The notes below the pieces were generated by a model. It was not told the origin of the DNA and ran no database searches. It saw only the letters and a program-made list of their open reading frames with translations. Both the position numbers and the translations under genes were made by a program. A stretch of 64,000 nucleotides of DNA from Yinghuangia seranimata (lineage in GTDB: Bacteria; Actinomycetota; Actinomycetes; Streptomycetales; Streptomycetaceae): NCBI RefSeq assembly GCF_029953285.1, contig NZ_JASAOI010000007.1:169504-233503 (forward strand). Reading direction: 5' to 3'. Below are positions 8,218 to 16,679 of this stretch, in pieces; within the stretch, counting starts at the first letter, position 1; each line of letters begins with the position of its first letter.

Positions 8218-8859
8218 TTATCCCTCGGACTTCCGCAGGAGCTCCGCCTCGGTGGCGTTCTGGACGTCGTCGACCGTGACACCGGGAGCGGTCTCGACCA
8301 GGGCCAAGCCCCTGTCCGTCACGTCCAGCACCGCCATGTCGGTGATGATCCGGTCCACGACGCCGCGGCCGGTGGCGGGCAGCGAGAGCTCCGACACGAC
8401 CTTCGGGCTGCCGTCGCGCGCGACGTGTTCCATCACCACGATCAGCCGTCGCGCCCCGTGCGCGAGGTCCATCGCCCCGCCCATGCCCTTGACCATTTTG
8501 CCCGGGATCATCCAGTTGGCCAGGTCCCCCGTCGCCGAGACCTGCATCGCGCCCAGCACCGAGACGTCGATCCGGCCGCAGCGGATCATGCCGAACGAGA
8601 ACGCCGAGTCGAAGTACGCCGCCCCGGGCCTCACCGTCACGGTCTCCTTGCCCGCGTTGATCAGGTCCGGGTGCTCGGCGCCCTCGTGCGGGTAGGGCCC
8701 CACCCCCAGGATCCCGTTCTCCGAGTGGAGCACCACGTGCACGCCGTCCGGCAGGTGATTGGGGATCAGCGTCGGCAGCCCGATGCCCAGGTTGACGTAC
8801 TGCCCGTCACGCAGCTCCAACGCGGCGCGGGCGGCGAGTTGTTCGCGGTTCAGCGGCAT
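8218..8859 (-). CDS. scoB: 3-oxoacid CoA-transferase subunit B
   Basis: A 213-residue beta subunit of the family I CoA-transferases. The catalytic glutamate is Glu47 in the conserved [10 protein letters not shown] motif, which forms the glutamyl-CoA thioester intermediate. Also visible are GIGLPTL (25-31) and the GAMQVS region. With subunit A it moves CoA from succinyl-CoA to acetoacetate, or between related 3-oxoacids. The ATG lies one base after the stop of subunit A, so the two are co-translated to give equal subunits. Together with the 3-hydroxybutyrate dehydrogenase at 11916 it forms a route from 3-hydroxybutyrate to acetoacetyl-CoA. 3-Oxoadipate CoA-transferase is the alternative specificity, but no beta-ketoadipate genes are nearby. 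Confidence 0.9.
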   Translation of the reverse strand: MPLNREQLAARAALELRDGQYVNLGIGLPTLIPNHLPDGVHVVLHSENGILGVGPYPHEGAEHPDLINAGKETVTVRPGAAYFDSAFSFGMIRCGRIDVSVLGAMQVSATGDLANWMIPGKMVKGMGGAMDLAHGARRLIVVMEHVARDGSPKVVSELSLPATGRGVVDRIITDMAVLDVTDRGLALVETAPGVTVDDVQNATEAELLRKSEG

Positions 8860-8860
8860 G

Positions 8861-9634
8861 TCAGTCGCTCCTCGCCATGTCAGCGGCAGCCGGCACCGCG
8901 GTGCGGCGTTCGATCCGCTTGTCGGATGGATCCGCCGCGACGATCCGGTCCACGTAGATCCCCGGCAGGTGAACCAACTCCGGGTCGAGATCCCCCGGTT
9001 CGACGATCCGGTCGGCCTCGACCAAGGTGACCCGCGCCGCCATCGCGCACAGCGGGTTGAAGTTGCGGGCGGCCGCCGCGAAGACGCAGTTGCCGTGCCG
9101 GTCGGCTACTTCGGCCCGCACCAGCGCGAAGTCGACCTCGACGGCCTCCTCCAGGACGAACCGCCGTCCCCGGAACTCCCGTACCTCCTTCGCCGGCGAG
9201 GCGACGGCCACCGTGCCGTCCGCCGCGTACCGCCACGGCAGTCCGCCCTCCTCCACCTGCGTCCCGACCCCGGCCGGGGTGTAGAACGCGGGGATGCCCG
9301 CCCCCGCCGCGCGCAGCCGCTCCGCGAGCGTTCCCTGCGGGGTGAGTTCGACCTCCAGCTCGCCGGCCAGGTACTGCCGCGCGAACTCCTTGTTCTCCCC
9401 GACGTACGACGACGTCATCCGCGCGATCCTCCCGGCGCCCAGCAGCAGCCCGAGCCCCCAGTCGTCCAGCCCGCAGTTGTTCGAGACGACCGACAGCCCG
9501 CTCGTCCCCGCGGCCGCCAGGGCGCCGATCAACGTGGACGGGATGCCGCAGACCCCGAAGCCGCCCACGGCCAGCGCCGCTCCGTCGGGGATGTCCGCGA
9601 CGGCGTCCGCGGCCGACCCCACCACCTTGTCCAT
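8861..9634 (-). CDS. scoA: 3-oxoacid CoA-transferase subunit A
   Basis: A 257-residue alpha subunit of the same enzyme. It carries the GGFG coenzyme A binding motif (24-27, followed by CGIPSTLI) and the conserved SNNCG segment. The start at 9634 is chosen by homology to the usual subunit A beginning (Met-Asp-Lys-Val); a frame extension upstream to 9778 contains no protein-like sequence and runs through a hairpin. A weak GGAAGG lies 8-10 bases upstream. It is transcribed with scoB and probably has its own promoter, since 180 bases with strong dyad symmetry separate it from the regulator gene upstream. Confidence 0.9.
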   Translation of the reverse strand: MDKVVGSAADAVADIPDGAALAVGGFGVCGIPSTLIGALAAAGTSGLSVVSNNCGLDDWGLGLLLGAGRIARMTSSYVGENKEFARQYLAGELEVELTPQGTLAERLRAAGAGIPAFYTPAGVGTQVEEGGLPWRYAADGTVAVASPAKEVREFRGRRFVLEEAVEVDFALVRAEVADRHGNCVFAAAARNFNPLCAMAARVTLVEADRIVEPGDLDPELVHLPGIYVDRIVAADPSDKRIERRTAVPAAADMARSD

Positions 9635-9665
9635 GTGCAGCCTTCCGTCCGTCCATACGTGGCAT

Positions 9666-9695
9666 GCCCGGCACCACGTCGGTGTGGTGCCGGGC
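9666..9695. terminator. Strong hairpin between the regulator and scoA
   Basis: Perfect 12-bp arms GCCCGGCACCAC (9666-9677) and GTGGTGCCGGGC (9684-9695) with a 6-base loop. It lies 119 bases past the stop of the GAF/PucR gene and 32 bases before the scoA start. It could terminate the regulator transcript or act as an attenuator or operator for scoAB. A smaller dyad, GATGTG (9729-9734) with CACATC (9744-9749), lies just upstream. Confidence 0.5.
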
Positions 9696-9814
9696 GATAC
9701 CACCCTGGCCGGGGCGGACGGACGGGACGATGTGTGCAAGCGCCACATCCGGCGGAACGCTAGGGTGCCGGACGCCACACGCGCCGACGAGGACCCCCAA
9801 GTCCCCCGGCAGGC

Positions 9815-11773
9815 TCAGCCTCCGGCCTCGGCTCCTCGCTCCGAGACCTCCAACAGTCGCAGCGCCACCTGCAGTTCGAGCCCCCGCTGCGGTTCGTTCC
9901 AGCCCGCGCCGAGCAGTGCCTCGATGCGGTCGAGGCGCTGCACGACCGTGTTCACGTGGATGTGCAGCTCGTCCTTGGCGCGGGTCAGGCTGCCGCCGGA
10001 GGCGAAGTACGCCCGGAGTGTGCGCACCAGCTCGGTGCCACGCCGCGCGTCGTACTCCAGGAGCGGCCCGAGCGCGTCGCCGACGAAGTGTCCGACATCC
10101 TGCCGGTTGCCCAAAACCACACCCAGGAAGCCGAGTTCGGAGGCACACGCCCCGTCCCCGGAACGCCCCAGCACCACCAGGGCCCGCAGGCACCGCGCCG
10201 CCTCGCCGTAGGCCTCGGCGATGCCGCGCGTCCCCGCCGCGGGCCCGGCCGCCGCAACCGTCACGGGCGAGCCGACGCGGTGTTCCAGCTGCACGGCGGC
10301 CCGCCGGGCCGCATCCCCCGGCGGGGTGCCGTCGTCCGGCAGAAGCAGCACCGTCGATCCGGCGTGCTGCGCGGTCACACCACCGCAGGCGAAGAGGAAC
10401 TGCCGTGCCCGGGCGCCGAGTCGCTCCTGGCCCGCGCTCTCGGTGCCGGCGACCAGCACCAGGTGCGGCCGGTCGAGGTCGATGCCCGACCGCCGGGCAC
10501 GCGCGGAGAGTGCCGCCGGGTCCCGGTCGGGGTCGGTGAGCAGGTCGGTGAGGAGTTCGCCGCGGACCCGGTTCTCGGTCTCGGCGACGGAGCGGCGCAG
10601 CAGCAGGAGCAACGCCGTTACGACGCTGGCCCGTTCGAAGACGCGCCGGTCCGGGTCGTCGAGTTCGGCGCGGTGCAGCACCAGGCTGCCGAGCGCCTCG
10701 GGCCCGGCGAGGATGGCGCAGATCCATGTGCCGTGGCGCGGCACCGCGCGGCCGAGGGCGTGGGACTCCTCGGTGGCCTGGACGAGCGCCGACCGCTCGG
10801 CCGCAGCGGGGTCCATGTCCGGTGCCGTGTCGGTGAGTTCGATGCCGTCGGTGTCGTGGATGGCGACGGGCGCGCTGAGCAGCGCCGCGACGGCGGCGGC
10901 CACCTCGGGCAGGTCGCCGCCGCGCAGTACGAGGTCGGTGAGCTTGTCGTGGGCCTCCTCGGCCCGCTGCACGGCCGCCGCGTGGGCCTGGATGACGGTG
11001 TTGGCCTCGGCGAGTTCGGCGAGGGCCGCGCGCGTGTCGGCCATGGCGCGGGCGGTGTCGATGGCGATGGCGGCGTGGGTGGCGAGCGAGCTCATCAGCG
11101 CGACCTCGTCGCTGCTGAACGCGCGCGGGCTGCGGTCGGCGGCCATCAGCACCCCGACGACCTTGCCGCCGTCGCCGCGCGTCGACCCGAGCAGCAGCGG
11201 TACGCCCAGGATGGCCACGAGCCCCTCGTCGAGCACGCCCGCGTCGATCTCGTCGACGTGCCTGAAGCGGGTGTCGGTGCGGTAGTCGGGCGTCGCGTAC
11301 GGGCGGGCGGTCTGCGCGACGAGGCCGCCGAGGCCGACCCCGAGGCCGAGGCGCAGCCCCTGGAAGATCGGCGAGATCGACCCCTCGGTGACCCGCATGT
11401 AGGTGTCACCGGCCTCTTCGTCCGGGAGGGTGAGGTAGGCGGTGTCGGTGCCGAGCAGCATCCGGGCGCGCCGGACGATCGACCGCAGCACGGAGTCGAG
11501 GTCGCGCAGCGCGGCGAGGTCGCCGGCGGTGTCGAACAGCGCGGTCAGCTCGCGTTCGCGGCGGCGGTGCTGGCGCAGCGTGCCGCGGATGCGCAGCGCG
11601 TCGGCCGTGGCGCTGTCGAGTTCCGCGAGCGCCTCGGGCCCGGCTCCGGCGGCGCGGGCCTGGGCGGCGAGGGCGCGGAAGTCGTCGGCGGGGGCGTCCT
11701 CGGCGAGGAGTTCGAGGAGCCGGTGCATGAACCGCGCGGTGGGCCCGGGCGGCCCGGGGTGCTGCTGCGCCAT
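9815..11773 (-). CDS. GAF-domain PucR/CdaR-type transcriptional regulator
   Basis: A 652-residue regulator. A GAF-like sensor domain occupies about residues 75-215, a helical linker with coiled-coil character about 215-270, a central region follows, and the C-terminal 60 residues form the HTH_30 helix-turn-helix (tract AKDELHIHVNTVVQRLDRIE) typical of PucR/CdaR proteins. The start at 11773 has AGGA 6-9 bases upstream; the open frame beyond it is not coding. It sits between the 3-hydroxybutyrate dehydrogenase and the CoA-transferase genes in the same orientation, an arrangement found in other actinomycetes. It is therefore the likely activator or repressor of ketone-body/PHB breakdown, perhaps sensing 3-hydroxybutyrate. 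The ligand is an inference. Confidence 0.85.
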   Translation of the reverse strand: MAQQHPGPPGPTARFMHRLLELLAEDAPADDFRALAAQARAAGAGPEALAELDSATADALRIRGTLRQHRRRERELTALFDTAGDLAALRDLDSVLRSIVRRARMLLGTDTAYLTLPDEEAGDTYMRVTEGSISPIFQGLRLGLGVGLGGLVAQTARPYATPDYRTDTRFRHVDEIDAGVLDEGLVAILGVPLLLGSTRGDGGKVVGVLMAADRSPRAFSSDEVALMSSLATHAAIAIDTARAMADTRAALAELAEANTVIQAHAAAVQRAEEAHDKLTDLVLRGGDLPEVAAAVAALLSAPVAIHDTDGIELTDTAPDMDPAAAERSALVQATEESHALGRAVPRHGTWICAILAGPEALGSLVLHRAELDDPDRRVFERASVVTALLLLLRRSVAETENRVRGELLTDLLTDPDRDPAALSARARRSGIDLDRPHLVLVAGTESAGQERLGARARQFLFACGGVTAQHAGSTVLLLPDDGTPPGDAARRAAVQLEHRVGSPVTVAAAGPAAGTRGIAEAYGEAARCLRALVVLGRSGDGACASELGFLGVVLGNRQDVGHFVGDALGPLLEYDARRGTELVRTLRAYFASGGSLTRAKDELHIHVNTVVQRLDRIEALLGAGWNEPQRGLELQVALRLLEVSERGAEAGG

Positions 11774-11915
11774 GGTGTCCTGTCCGTCCGCCGGGCCGAC
11801 GAGGGCCAAGGAGGGAGATGCGTGCGCGCCACCGTACGGTCCCCCTGCGTGGACGCGACATGGTGCCACGGCACATTCCTTGGCGTCAGCACATGGCGAC
11901 GACCCCCACAAGTGG

Positions 11916-12710
11916 TCAGTGCGCCGTCCACCCGCCGTCCAGCGACAGCGAGGTGCCCGTGACGTAGCCCGCCTCCGCCCGGCACAGGTACAGCACCGCC
12001 GCCGCGACCTCCTCGGGCTCGATGAGCCGCTTGATCGCGGGGCGCTCCAGCATGATCTCCCGCACCACCTCGTCGCCGGAGATGCCGTGCGCGGCGGCCT
12101 GGGCGGCGATCTGGTTCTCGACGAGCGGGGTGCGGACGTAGCCGGGGCTCACGCAGTTGCTGGTGACGCCGTACGGCGCGCCTTCGAGCGCGGCGACCTT
12201 GCTGAGCCCCTCCAGCGCGTGCTTGGCCGCGACGTACGCCGACTTGAACGCGCTCGCGCGCAGCCCGTGCACCGAGGAGATGTTGACGACGCGGCCCCAA
12301 CGCTGCACGTACATGTGCGGCAGCACGCGGCGCACGATGCGGAACGGCGCCTCGACCATGACCTTCTGGATGAGCGTGAACCGCTCGGCGGGGAACTCGT
12401 GGATGGGCGCGACGTGTTGCAGCCCGGCGTTGTTGACGACGATGTCGACGCGCTCGGGCAGCGTCTCGACGGCGTCCGGGTCGGCGAGGTCGACGGCGTG
12501 CGCGGTGCCGCCGATCGCGTGGGCGACGGCCTTGGCCTCCTCGGCGGCGATGTCGACGACGTGGACGTGCGCGCCCGCCGCGGCGAGGGCGACGGCGCAC
12601 GCCCGCCCGATCCCGCTCGCCGCCCCGGTCACCAGCGCGACGCGTCCGGTGAGGAACCGGTCGGTCGTGTGGGTGGGCGAACCGTCGTCTGTGATCGCGC
12701 TGGATTCCAT
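11916..12710 (-). CDS. bdhA: 3-hydroxybutyrate dehydrogenase (SDR family)
   Basis: A 264-residue short-chain dehydrogenase. The nucleotide-binding motif TGAASGIG is at 28-35, NNAG at 93-96, and the catalytic Ser146-Tyr159-Lys163 set (NISSVHG, YVAAK) is intact. The segment ISSVHGL together with GLQHVAPI is characteristic of D-3-hydroxybutyrate dehydrogenases, which oxidise 3-hydroxybutyrate to acetoacetate with NAD. Its product is the substrate of the CoA-transferase at 8218-9634. The start at 12710 fits the family length; the open frame to 12794 is not protein-like. The gap to the regulator gene downstream is 142 bases, so it may be a separate transcript under the same control. Confidence 0.88.
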   Translation of the reverse strand: MESSAITDDGSPTHTTDRFLTGRVALVTGAASGIGRACAVALAAAGAHVHVVDIAAEEAKAVAHAIGGTAHAVDLADPDAVETLPERVDIVVNNAGLQHVAPIHEFPAERFTLIQKVMVEAPFRIVRRVLPHMYVQRWGRVVNISSVHGLRASAFKSAYVAAKHALEGLSKVAALEGAPYGVTSNCVSPGYVRTPLVENQIAAQAAAHGISGDEVVREIMLERPAIKRLIEPEEVAAAVLYLCRAEAGYVTGTSLSLDGGWTAH

Positions 12711-12818
12711 GGCCACACCGTAGGAATCGCGCCGCGCCGGGCACACGGGGCGCGGCACCACAGTTGCGCGCCGGACGGTGGTCGGTGGAACCATGCCCGG
12801 ACCCGCTCGCGAATCGCA

Positions 12819-12882
12819 AGCGGAGGCGGAAGCGGAGGCGAAGGCGAAGGCAGAGGAAGAGGCGGAAACAACGAAGGCAAGG
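12819..12882. repeat. Purine-rich GGAGGC/GGAAGC-type repeat tract
   Basis: About 60 bases of imperfect hexamer repeats (GGAGGC, GGAAGC, GAAGGC), nearly all purine on the + strand, between bdhA and helR. No protein-like reading explains it. It lies just upstream of the helR -35 box. A spacer or strand-bias element is possible; no function is shown. Confidence 0.5.
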
Positions 12883-12888
12883 AGCGAC

Positions 12889-12917
12889 TTGCACTCCTTG
12901 CCACTCTCAACTTATAG
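12889..12917 (+). promoter_or_regulatory. Promoter of helR
   Basis: TTGCAC (12889-12894) and TTATAG (12912-12917) with an optimal 17-base spacer form a near-consensus vegetative sigma promoter, unusually good for this genome. The expected transcription start is at about 12924, exactly where the rifamycin-element-like palindrome begins. Confidence 0.7.
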
Positions 12918-12924
12918 CGCACAG

Positions 12925-12945
12925 GGGGCCTTGCGGCAAGGCCCC
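12925..12945 (+). promoter_or_regulatory. Rifamycin-associated-element-like palindrome upstream of helR
   Basis: Perfect 10-bp arms GGGGCCTTGC (12925-12934) and GCAAGGCCCC (12936-12945) around a single G. It has the size, symmetry and core (CTTGCxGCAAG) that I recall for the rifamycin-associated element that precedes actinobacterial rifamycin-resistance genes, including helR. Here it starts at the predicted first transcribed bases. As RNA it would form an 8-bp stem with a 5-base loop. The identity rests on remembered consensus and gene context. Confidence 0.75.
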
Positions 12946-13005
12946 GGTGGTGCCGCACAATCGTCGACCTGAAGCCAAAAGCGACCGAAACAGGGGATCT
13001 GTACC

Positions 13006-15168
13006 TTGCGAGTGCTTTCGTCCGATGTGTTCGACCTGCCCGCCCGACTCTCCGCCAAGGCCGACCCCGCGCTGACCGCCGGCGACGAGCGGCACTTCGC
13101 GGCCCTCGCGGACGCCGTCGCGCAGCAGGTCGCCGAGCTGTCCGACCGCCTCGACCAGGCGCGTAAGGCTCCCGGCGGCGCGGGCCGGGAGGCGATGGAC
13201 CGCGACGCCGAGGTCTACCGGCTCACCAGCCGCCTGCGCGCGCTGCGCCGCTTCGGCCTGGACCTGTGCCTGGGCCACATGGTCGGCGCGGACGGCGGCG
13301 AGCCGGTCTACATCGGACGCCTCGGCATCACCGACAGCGCCGGCCGCCGCCTGCTGCACGACTGGCGCTCCCCCGCCGCCGAGCCGTTCTTCGCCGCCAC
13401 CCACGGCGACCCGATGGGCCTGGCCACCCGCCGCCGGTACCGGTGGACGCGCGGCCGCGTCACCGACTACTGGGACGAGGTGTTCACGCCGGACCAGCTC
13501 GACGCGGGCCGCGCCGCGCTCGACGACCAGTCCGCGTTCATCGCGAGCCTCGGCGCCGACCGCTCGCCGCGCATGCGGGACGTCCTCGCCACCATCCAGG
13601 CCGACCAGGACGCGATCATCCGGGCGGGCTCGCGCGGCGCGCTGGTCGTCGACGGCGGCCCCGGCACGGGCAAGACGGTCGTCGCGCTGCACCGCGCCGC
13701 GTACCTGCTCTACTCCGACCCGCGCCTGGGGCAGCACCGCCGCGGCGGCGTGCTGTTCGTCGGCCCGCACCAGCCGTACCTGGCCTATGTATCCGACGTA
13801 CTGCCCAGCCTCGGCGAGGAGGGCGTCCAGACGTGCACCGTCCGGGACCTCGTCCCCGAGGGGGCGGGTGCCGGGGTCGAGGCCGACCCCGAGGCGGCGC
13901 GCCTGAAGGCGTCCGCGGACATGGTGAAGGCCGTCGAGAAGGCCGTGCGCTTCTACGAGGAGCCGCCCACCGAGGGCATGGAGGTCACCACCGACTGGTG
14001 CGACACCTGGCTGAGCGCCGACGACTGGGCCGAAGCGTTCGGCGCCGTTGAGCCGGGCACGCCGCACAACGACGCGCGCGAGCGGATCTGGGAGGAGCTC
14101 GTCACGATCCTCACCGACAAGTACGAGGGCGACGCGTCCCCCGATCTGTTCCGCCGGGCACTCGAGCACAACGACGAGCTGACCGGCGCCCTCAACCGGG
14201 CGTGGCCGCTGCTCGACCCGGCCGACCTCGTCGGCGACCTGTGGACGGTGCCGGCCTACCTGCGCATGTGCGCGCCGTGGCTCACCCCCGACGAGGCGAA
14301 GCGGCTGCGGCGCGTGGACGGCCAGGCCTGGACGCTCTCCGACCTGCCGATCCTGGACGCCGCCCGGCAGCGCCTCGGCGACCCCAAGGCCGTGCTGCGC
14401 AGGCGCCGCCGCGAAGCCGCCGTCGCCGCCGAGCGCGAGCGCATGGCCGGCGTCATCGACAACATCCTCGCCGCCGACCTGGACGGCGAGGGCGCGGTGA
14501 GGATGCTGCACGGGCAGGACCTCAAGGACAGCCTGGTCGACGAGGGAGCGCTGCCCGGCGGCGAAGCGGACCCGCTGGACGGTCCGTTCGTGCACATCGT
14601 GGTGGACGAGGCGCAGGAACTGACCGACGCGGAATGGCAGATGCTGCTGCTGCGCTGCCCGTCGCGCAGTTTCACCGTCGTGGGCGACCGGGCGCAGGCC
14701 CGGCACGGCTTCGCGGAGTCGTGGCGGGAGCGGCTGGAGCGCATCGGCCTCGACCGGGTCACGCTCGCCTCCCTGTCCGTCAACTACCGGACGCCGGAAG
14801 AGGTCATGGCCGAGGCCGAGCCGGTGATCCGGGCCGCGCTGCCGGACGCGAACGTGCCGACATCCGTGCGGACTTCGGGCATCCCGGTGGTCCACGGCGC
14901 GGCGGCCGACCGGGACGCGGTCCTGGAGGCGTGGCTGGCCGAGCACGCCGAGGGCACGGCCTGCGTGATCGGCGACCCGTCGTTCGAGGAGACCTCCCGG
15001 GTGCGCTCGCTGACGCCTGAGCTGGCGAAGGGGCTGGAGTTCGACCTGGTCGTCCTCGTCGACCCGGACGCGTTCGGCGGCGGGATCGAGGGCGCTGTCG
15101 ACCGCTACGTCGCGATGACGCGCGCCACGCGGCAGCTGGTCGTCCTGACCGGACCGGCAGCCGCTTAG
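13006..15168 (+). CDS. helR: RNA polymerase recycling ATPase HelR (rifamycin resistance)
   Basis: A 720-residue UvrD/HelD-like motor protein. The N-terminal coiled-coil begins near residue 20 (AGDERHFAALADAVAQ). Walker A GGPGTGKT is near residues 218-225, the Walker B DEAQ box near 533-536, and the C-terminal helicase domain ends with YVAMTRATRQLVVLT. HelR removes rifamycins bound to RNA polymerase and recycles stalled enzyme; the Phe-Asp-Leu-Pro start and the DPALTAGDE segment are those of this family. The TTG at 13006 is taken as start because AGGGGA lies 8-10 bases upstream and the protein then begins at the family's usual place; the GTG at 13012 is possible. It has its own promoter and a rifamycin-element-like palindrome, so expression is probably rifamycin-inducible. 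It converges with the hydrolase at 15173 with only 4 bases between the stops. Confidence 0.92.
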   Translation: MRVLSSDVFDLPARLSAKADPALTAGDERHFAALADAVAQQVAELSDRLDQARKAPGGAGREAMDRDAEVYRLTSRLRALRRFGLDLCLGHMVGADGGEPVYIGRLGITDSAGRRLLHDWRSPAAEPFFAATHGDPMGLATRRRYRWTRGRVTDYWDEVFTPDQLDAGRAALDDQSAFIASLGADRSPRMRDVLATIQADQDAIIRAGSRGALVVDGGPGTGKTVVALHRAAYLLYSDPRLGQHRRGGVLFVGPHQPYLAYVSDVLPSLGEEGVQTCTVRDLVPEGAGAGVEADPEAARLKASADMVKAVEKAVRFYEEPPTEGMEVTTDWCDTWLSADDWAEAFGAVEPGTPHNDARERIWEELVTILTDKYEGDASPDLFRRALEHNDELTGALNRAWPLLDPADLVGDLWTVPAYLRMCAPWLTPDEAKRLRRVDGQAWTLSDLPILDAARQRLGDPKAVLRRRRREAAVAAERERMAGVIDNILAADLDGEGAVRMLHGQDLKDSLVDEGALPGGEADPLDGPFVHIVVDEAQELTDAEWQMLLLRCPSRSFTVVGDRAQARHGFAESWRERLERIGLDRVTLASLSVNYRTPEEVMAEAEPVIRAALPDANVPTSVRTSGIPVVHGAAADRDAVLEAWLAEHAEGTACVIGDPSFEETSRVRSLTPELAKGLEFDLVVLVDPDAFGGGIEGAVDRYVAMTRATRQLVVLTGPAAA

Positions 15169-15172
15169 CGGG

Positions 15173-16438
15173 TCACCACGTGCGGATGTCGGAGTCGTCG
15201 ACCTCGTCGCCCCAGGCGACGGTGCGGCTGGACGGCGGCTCCGTCCCGCGCTCGACCCAGTCCTCGAGGGCGGCGAACACGGCCTTGTAGGCGGGCAGGA
15301 GCGGGCGCAGCCGGCCGGGGAACAGGTCGCAGAAGCCGTCCACGTGGTTGCCGCCTTCGATGCGGTACTGGCGGTGCAGGTGGCCGCGTCCCGCGGCGGC
15401 GACGAGTTCGGCGTACGCGTCGGAGTGCAGTTGGATCGGCAGCAGCGCGTCGAGGGTGCCGTGAAAGGACAGCAGCGGCTTCCCGATCGCGCCGGTCAGC
15501 TGGACGCGGGCGACGGCGTCGTGGACCGCGGCCGGGCGGCTCGCGTAGTCGTAGGCGGCGTCGCTGCCGGGCTGCCCGGGGCCGGCGAACGGGACACCGG
15601 TGCTCGGCAGGCCGGGGCCGGGATGGTCCGGGTCGAAGACGGCGCGGTAGGTGCGCTGCGTCAGGTCCCAGTACGCCTGGTGGTGGACCTCCCAGAGGAA
15701 CTCCGAGCCGGGCGGGAGGCCCGCCTCGATCAGGCGGGCGTGTGCCTCGGTGTCGCCGCCGTCCCGGTAGCGCGGATAGTCGGCGAGCACCGCCGGCAGG
15801 TAGGAGAACAGGTTGGGGCCCTGGGCGCGCCACAGCGGGCCCTCCCAGTCCACGCCGCCGTCGTACAGCTCGGGGTGGCGTTCGAGCTGGACGCGGGCCA
15901 GGTAGCCGCCGTTCGAGATGCCGACCACGTACGTGCGCTCGGGCGCGCTTCCGTAGTGCCGCTCGACGGCGACCCGTGCTGCGACGGCCAGTTCGCGCAG
16001 CCGCCGGGTCCAGTCGACGAGGGCGTCGCCGGGGTGGTCGCCCGCTGTGTGGAAGTCGAGGCCGGAGTTGCCCTTGTCGGTCGCCGCATAGGCGTAGCCG
16101 GCGGCGAGGGCGTCGTCGGCGATGAGCCGGTCGGTGGCGTACTGCCGCCGGATCCCGGGCGCGGCGGTGACCAGCAGCTTGCCGTTCCACGTGTCGGGCA
16201 GGCGCAGCACGAACTGGGCGTCGTGGTCCCAGCCGTGGTGCGTGTTGAGCTTGCCCGCGGCCGGGAAGTACCCGTCGACCTGGATTCCGGGCACCGGGCC
16301 GCGAGGCGGCGGCGTGTCGGCGGCGTGCAGGTGCTCCCAGTCCTCGCGCACGGTGTGGCCGCTCGCCAGGGTGCCGGCGGTGGTCAGGTCGTCCAGCCGT
16401 ACGGCCTGCTGGTGCTCGGCCCCAGGCATGTCGGCCAT
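15173..16438 (-). CDS. Alpha/beta hydrolase (tannase/feruloyl-esterase- or oligomer-hydrolase-like)
   Basis: A 421-residue protein without a signal peptide. The nucleophile elbow is GISNGG with Ser175, the acid is probably the Asp in FHGTLDALLP, and the base the His in GGNHVDGF near residue 375. The conserved Gly-Asn-Ser-Gly-Leu-Asp-Phe-His region resembles the tannase/feruloyl esterase and 3-hydroxybutyrate-oligomer hydrolase groups. AAAGGAG lies 7 bases before the ATG at 16438, a near-perfect RBS, which fixes the start. Given the ketone-body genes nearby, an intracellular oligomer hydrolase is attractive, but the sequence does not decide the substrate. Confidence 0.75.
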   Translation of the reverse strand: MADMPGAEHQQAVRLDDLTTAGTLASGHTVREDWEHLHAADTPPPRGPVPGIQVDGYFPAAGKLNTHHGWDHDAQFVLRLPDTWNGKLLVTAAPGIRRQYATDRLIADDALAAGYAYAATDKGNSGLDFHTAGDHPGDALVDWTRRLRELAVAARVAVERHYGSAPERTYVVGISNGGYLARVQLERHPELYDGGVDWEGPLWRAQGPNLFSYLPAVLADYPRYRDGGDTEAHARLIEAGLPPGSEFLWEVHHQAYWDLTQRTYRAVFDPDHPGPGLPSTGVPFAGPGQPGSDAAYDYASRPAAVHDAVARVQLTGAIGKPLLSFHGTLDALLPIQLHSDAYAELVAAAGRGHLHRQYRIEGGNHVDGFCDLFPGRLRPLLPAYKAVFAALEDWVERGTEPPSSRTVAWGDEVDDSDIRTW

Positions 16439-16679
16439 CGCCGGCTCCTTTCGCGGGAAGGTGGTGCATACAACGACGCGGAGGTATCCGGACGACGCTA
16501 CGGCGCCGGCGCGCGCCCGGTCCATGGTGCCGGTCGCCACGCGTCCCGCCCTCGGCATGGCGATCGAGGCCACTGCTCCGAACGGATGTCCGTGGCGGCG
16601 GGTCGCGGCGGGTGGGGTGCCCCGCCCCGCGACGGCCGGGACACTGGACGGACACCGGCCGAGCGTCGCGGGAGGCCCC

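Noticed and set aside
8880..10727. A 615-codon minus-strand frame over the CoA-transferase and regulator genes.
   Set aside because: It is out of frame with two well-supported genes and is Arg/Gly/Ala-rich shadow sequence.
12778..12972. Short + strand ORF over the purine repeat before helR.
   Set aside because: It encodes only Ala-Glu-Lys repeats generated by the hexamers and lies over the helR promoter.
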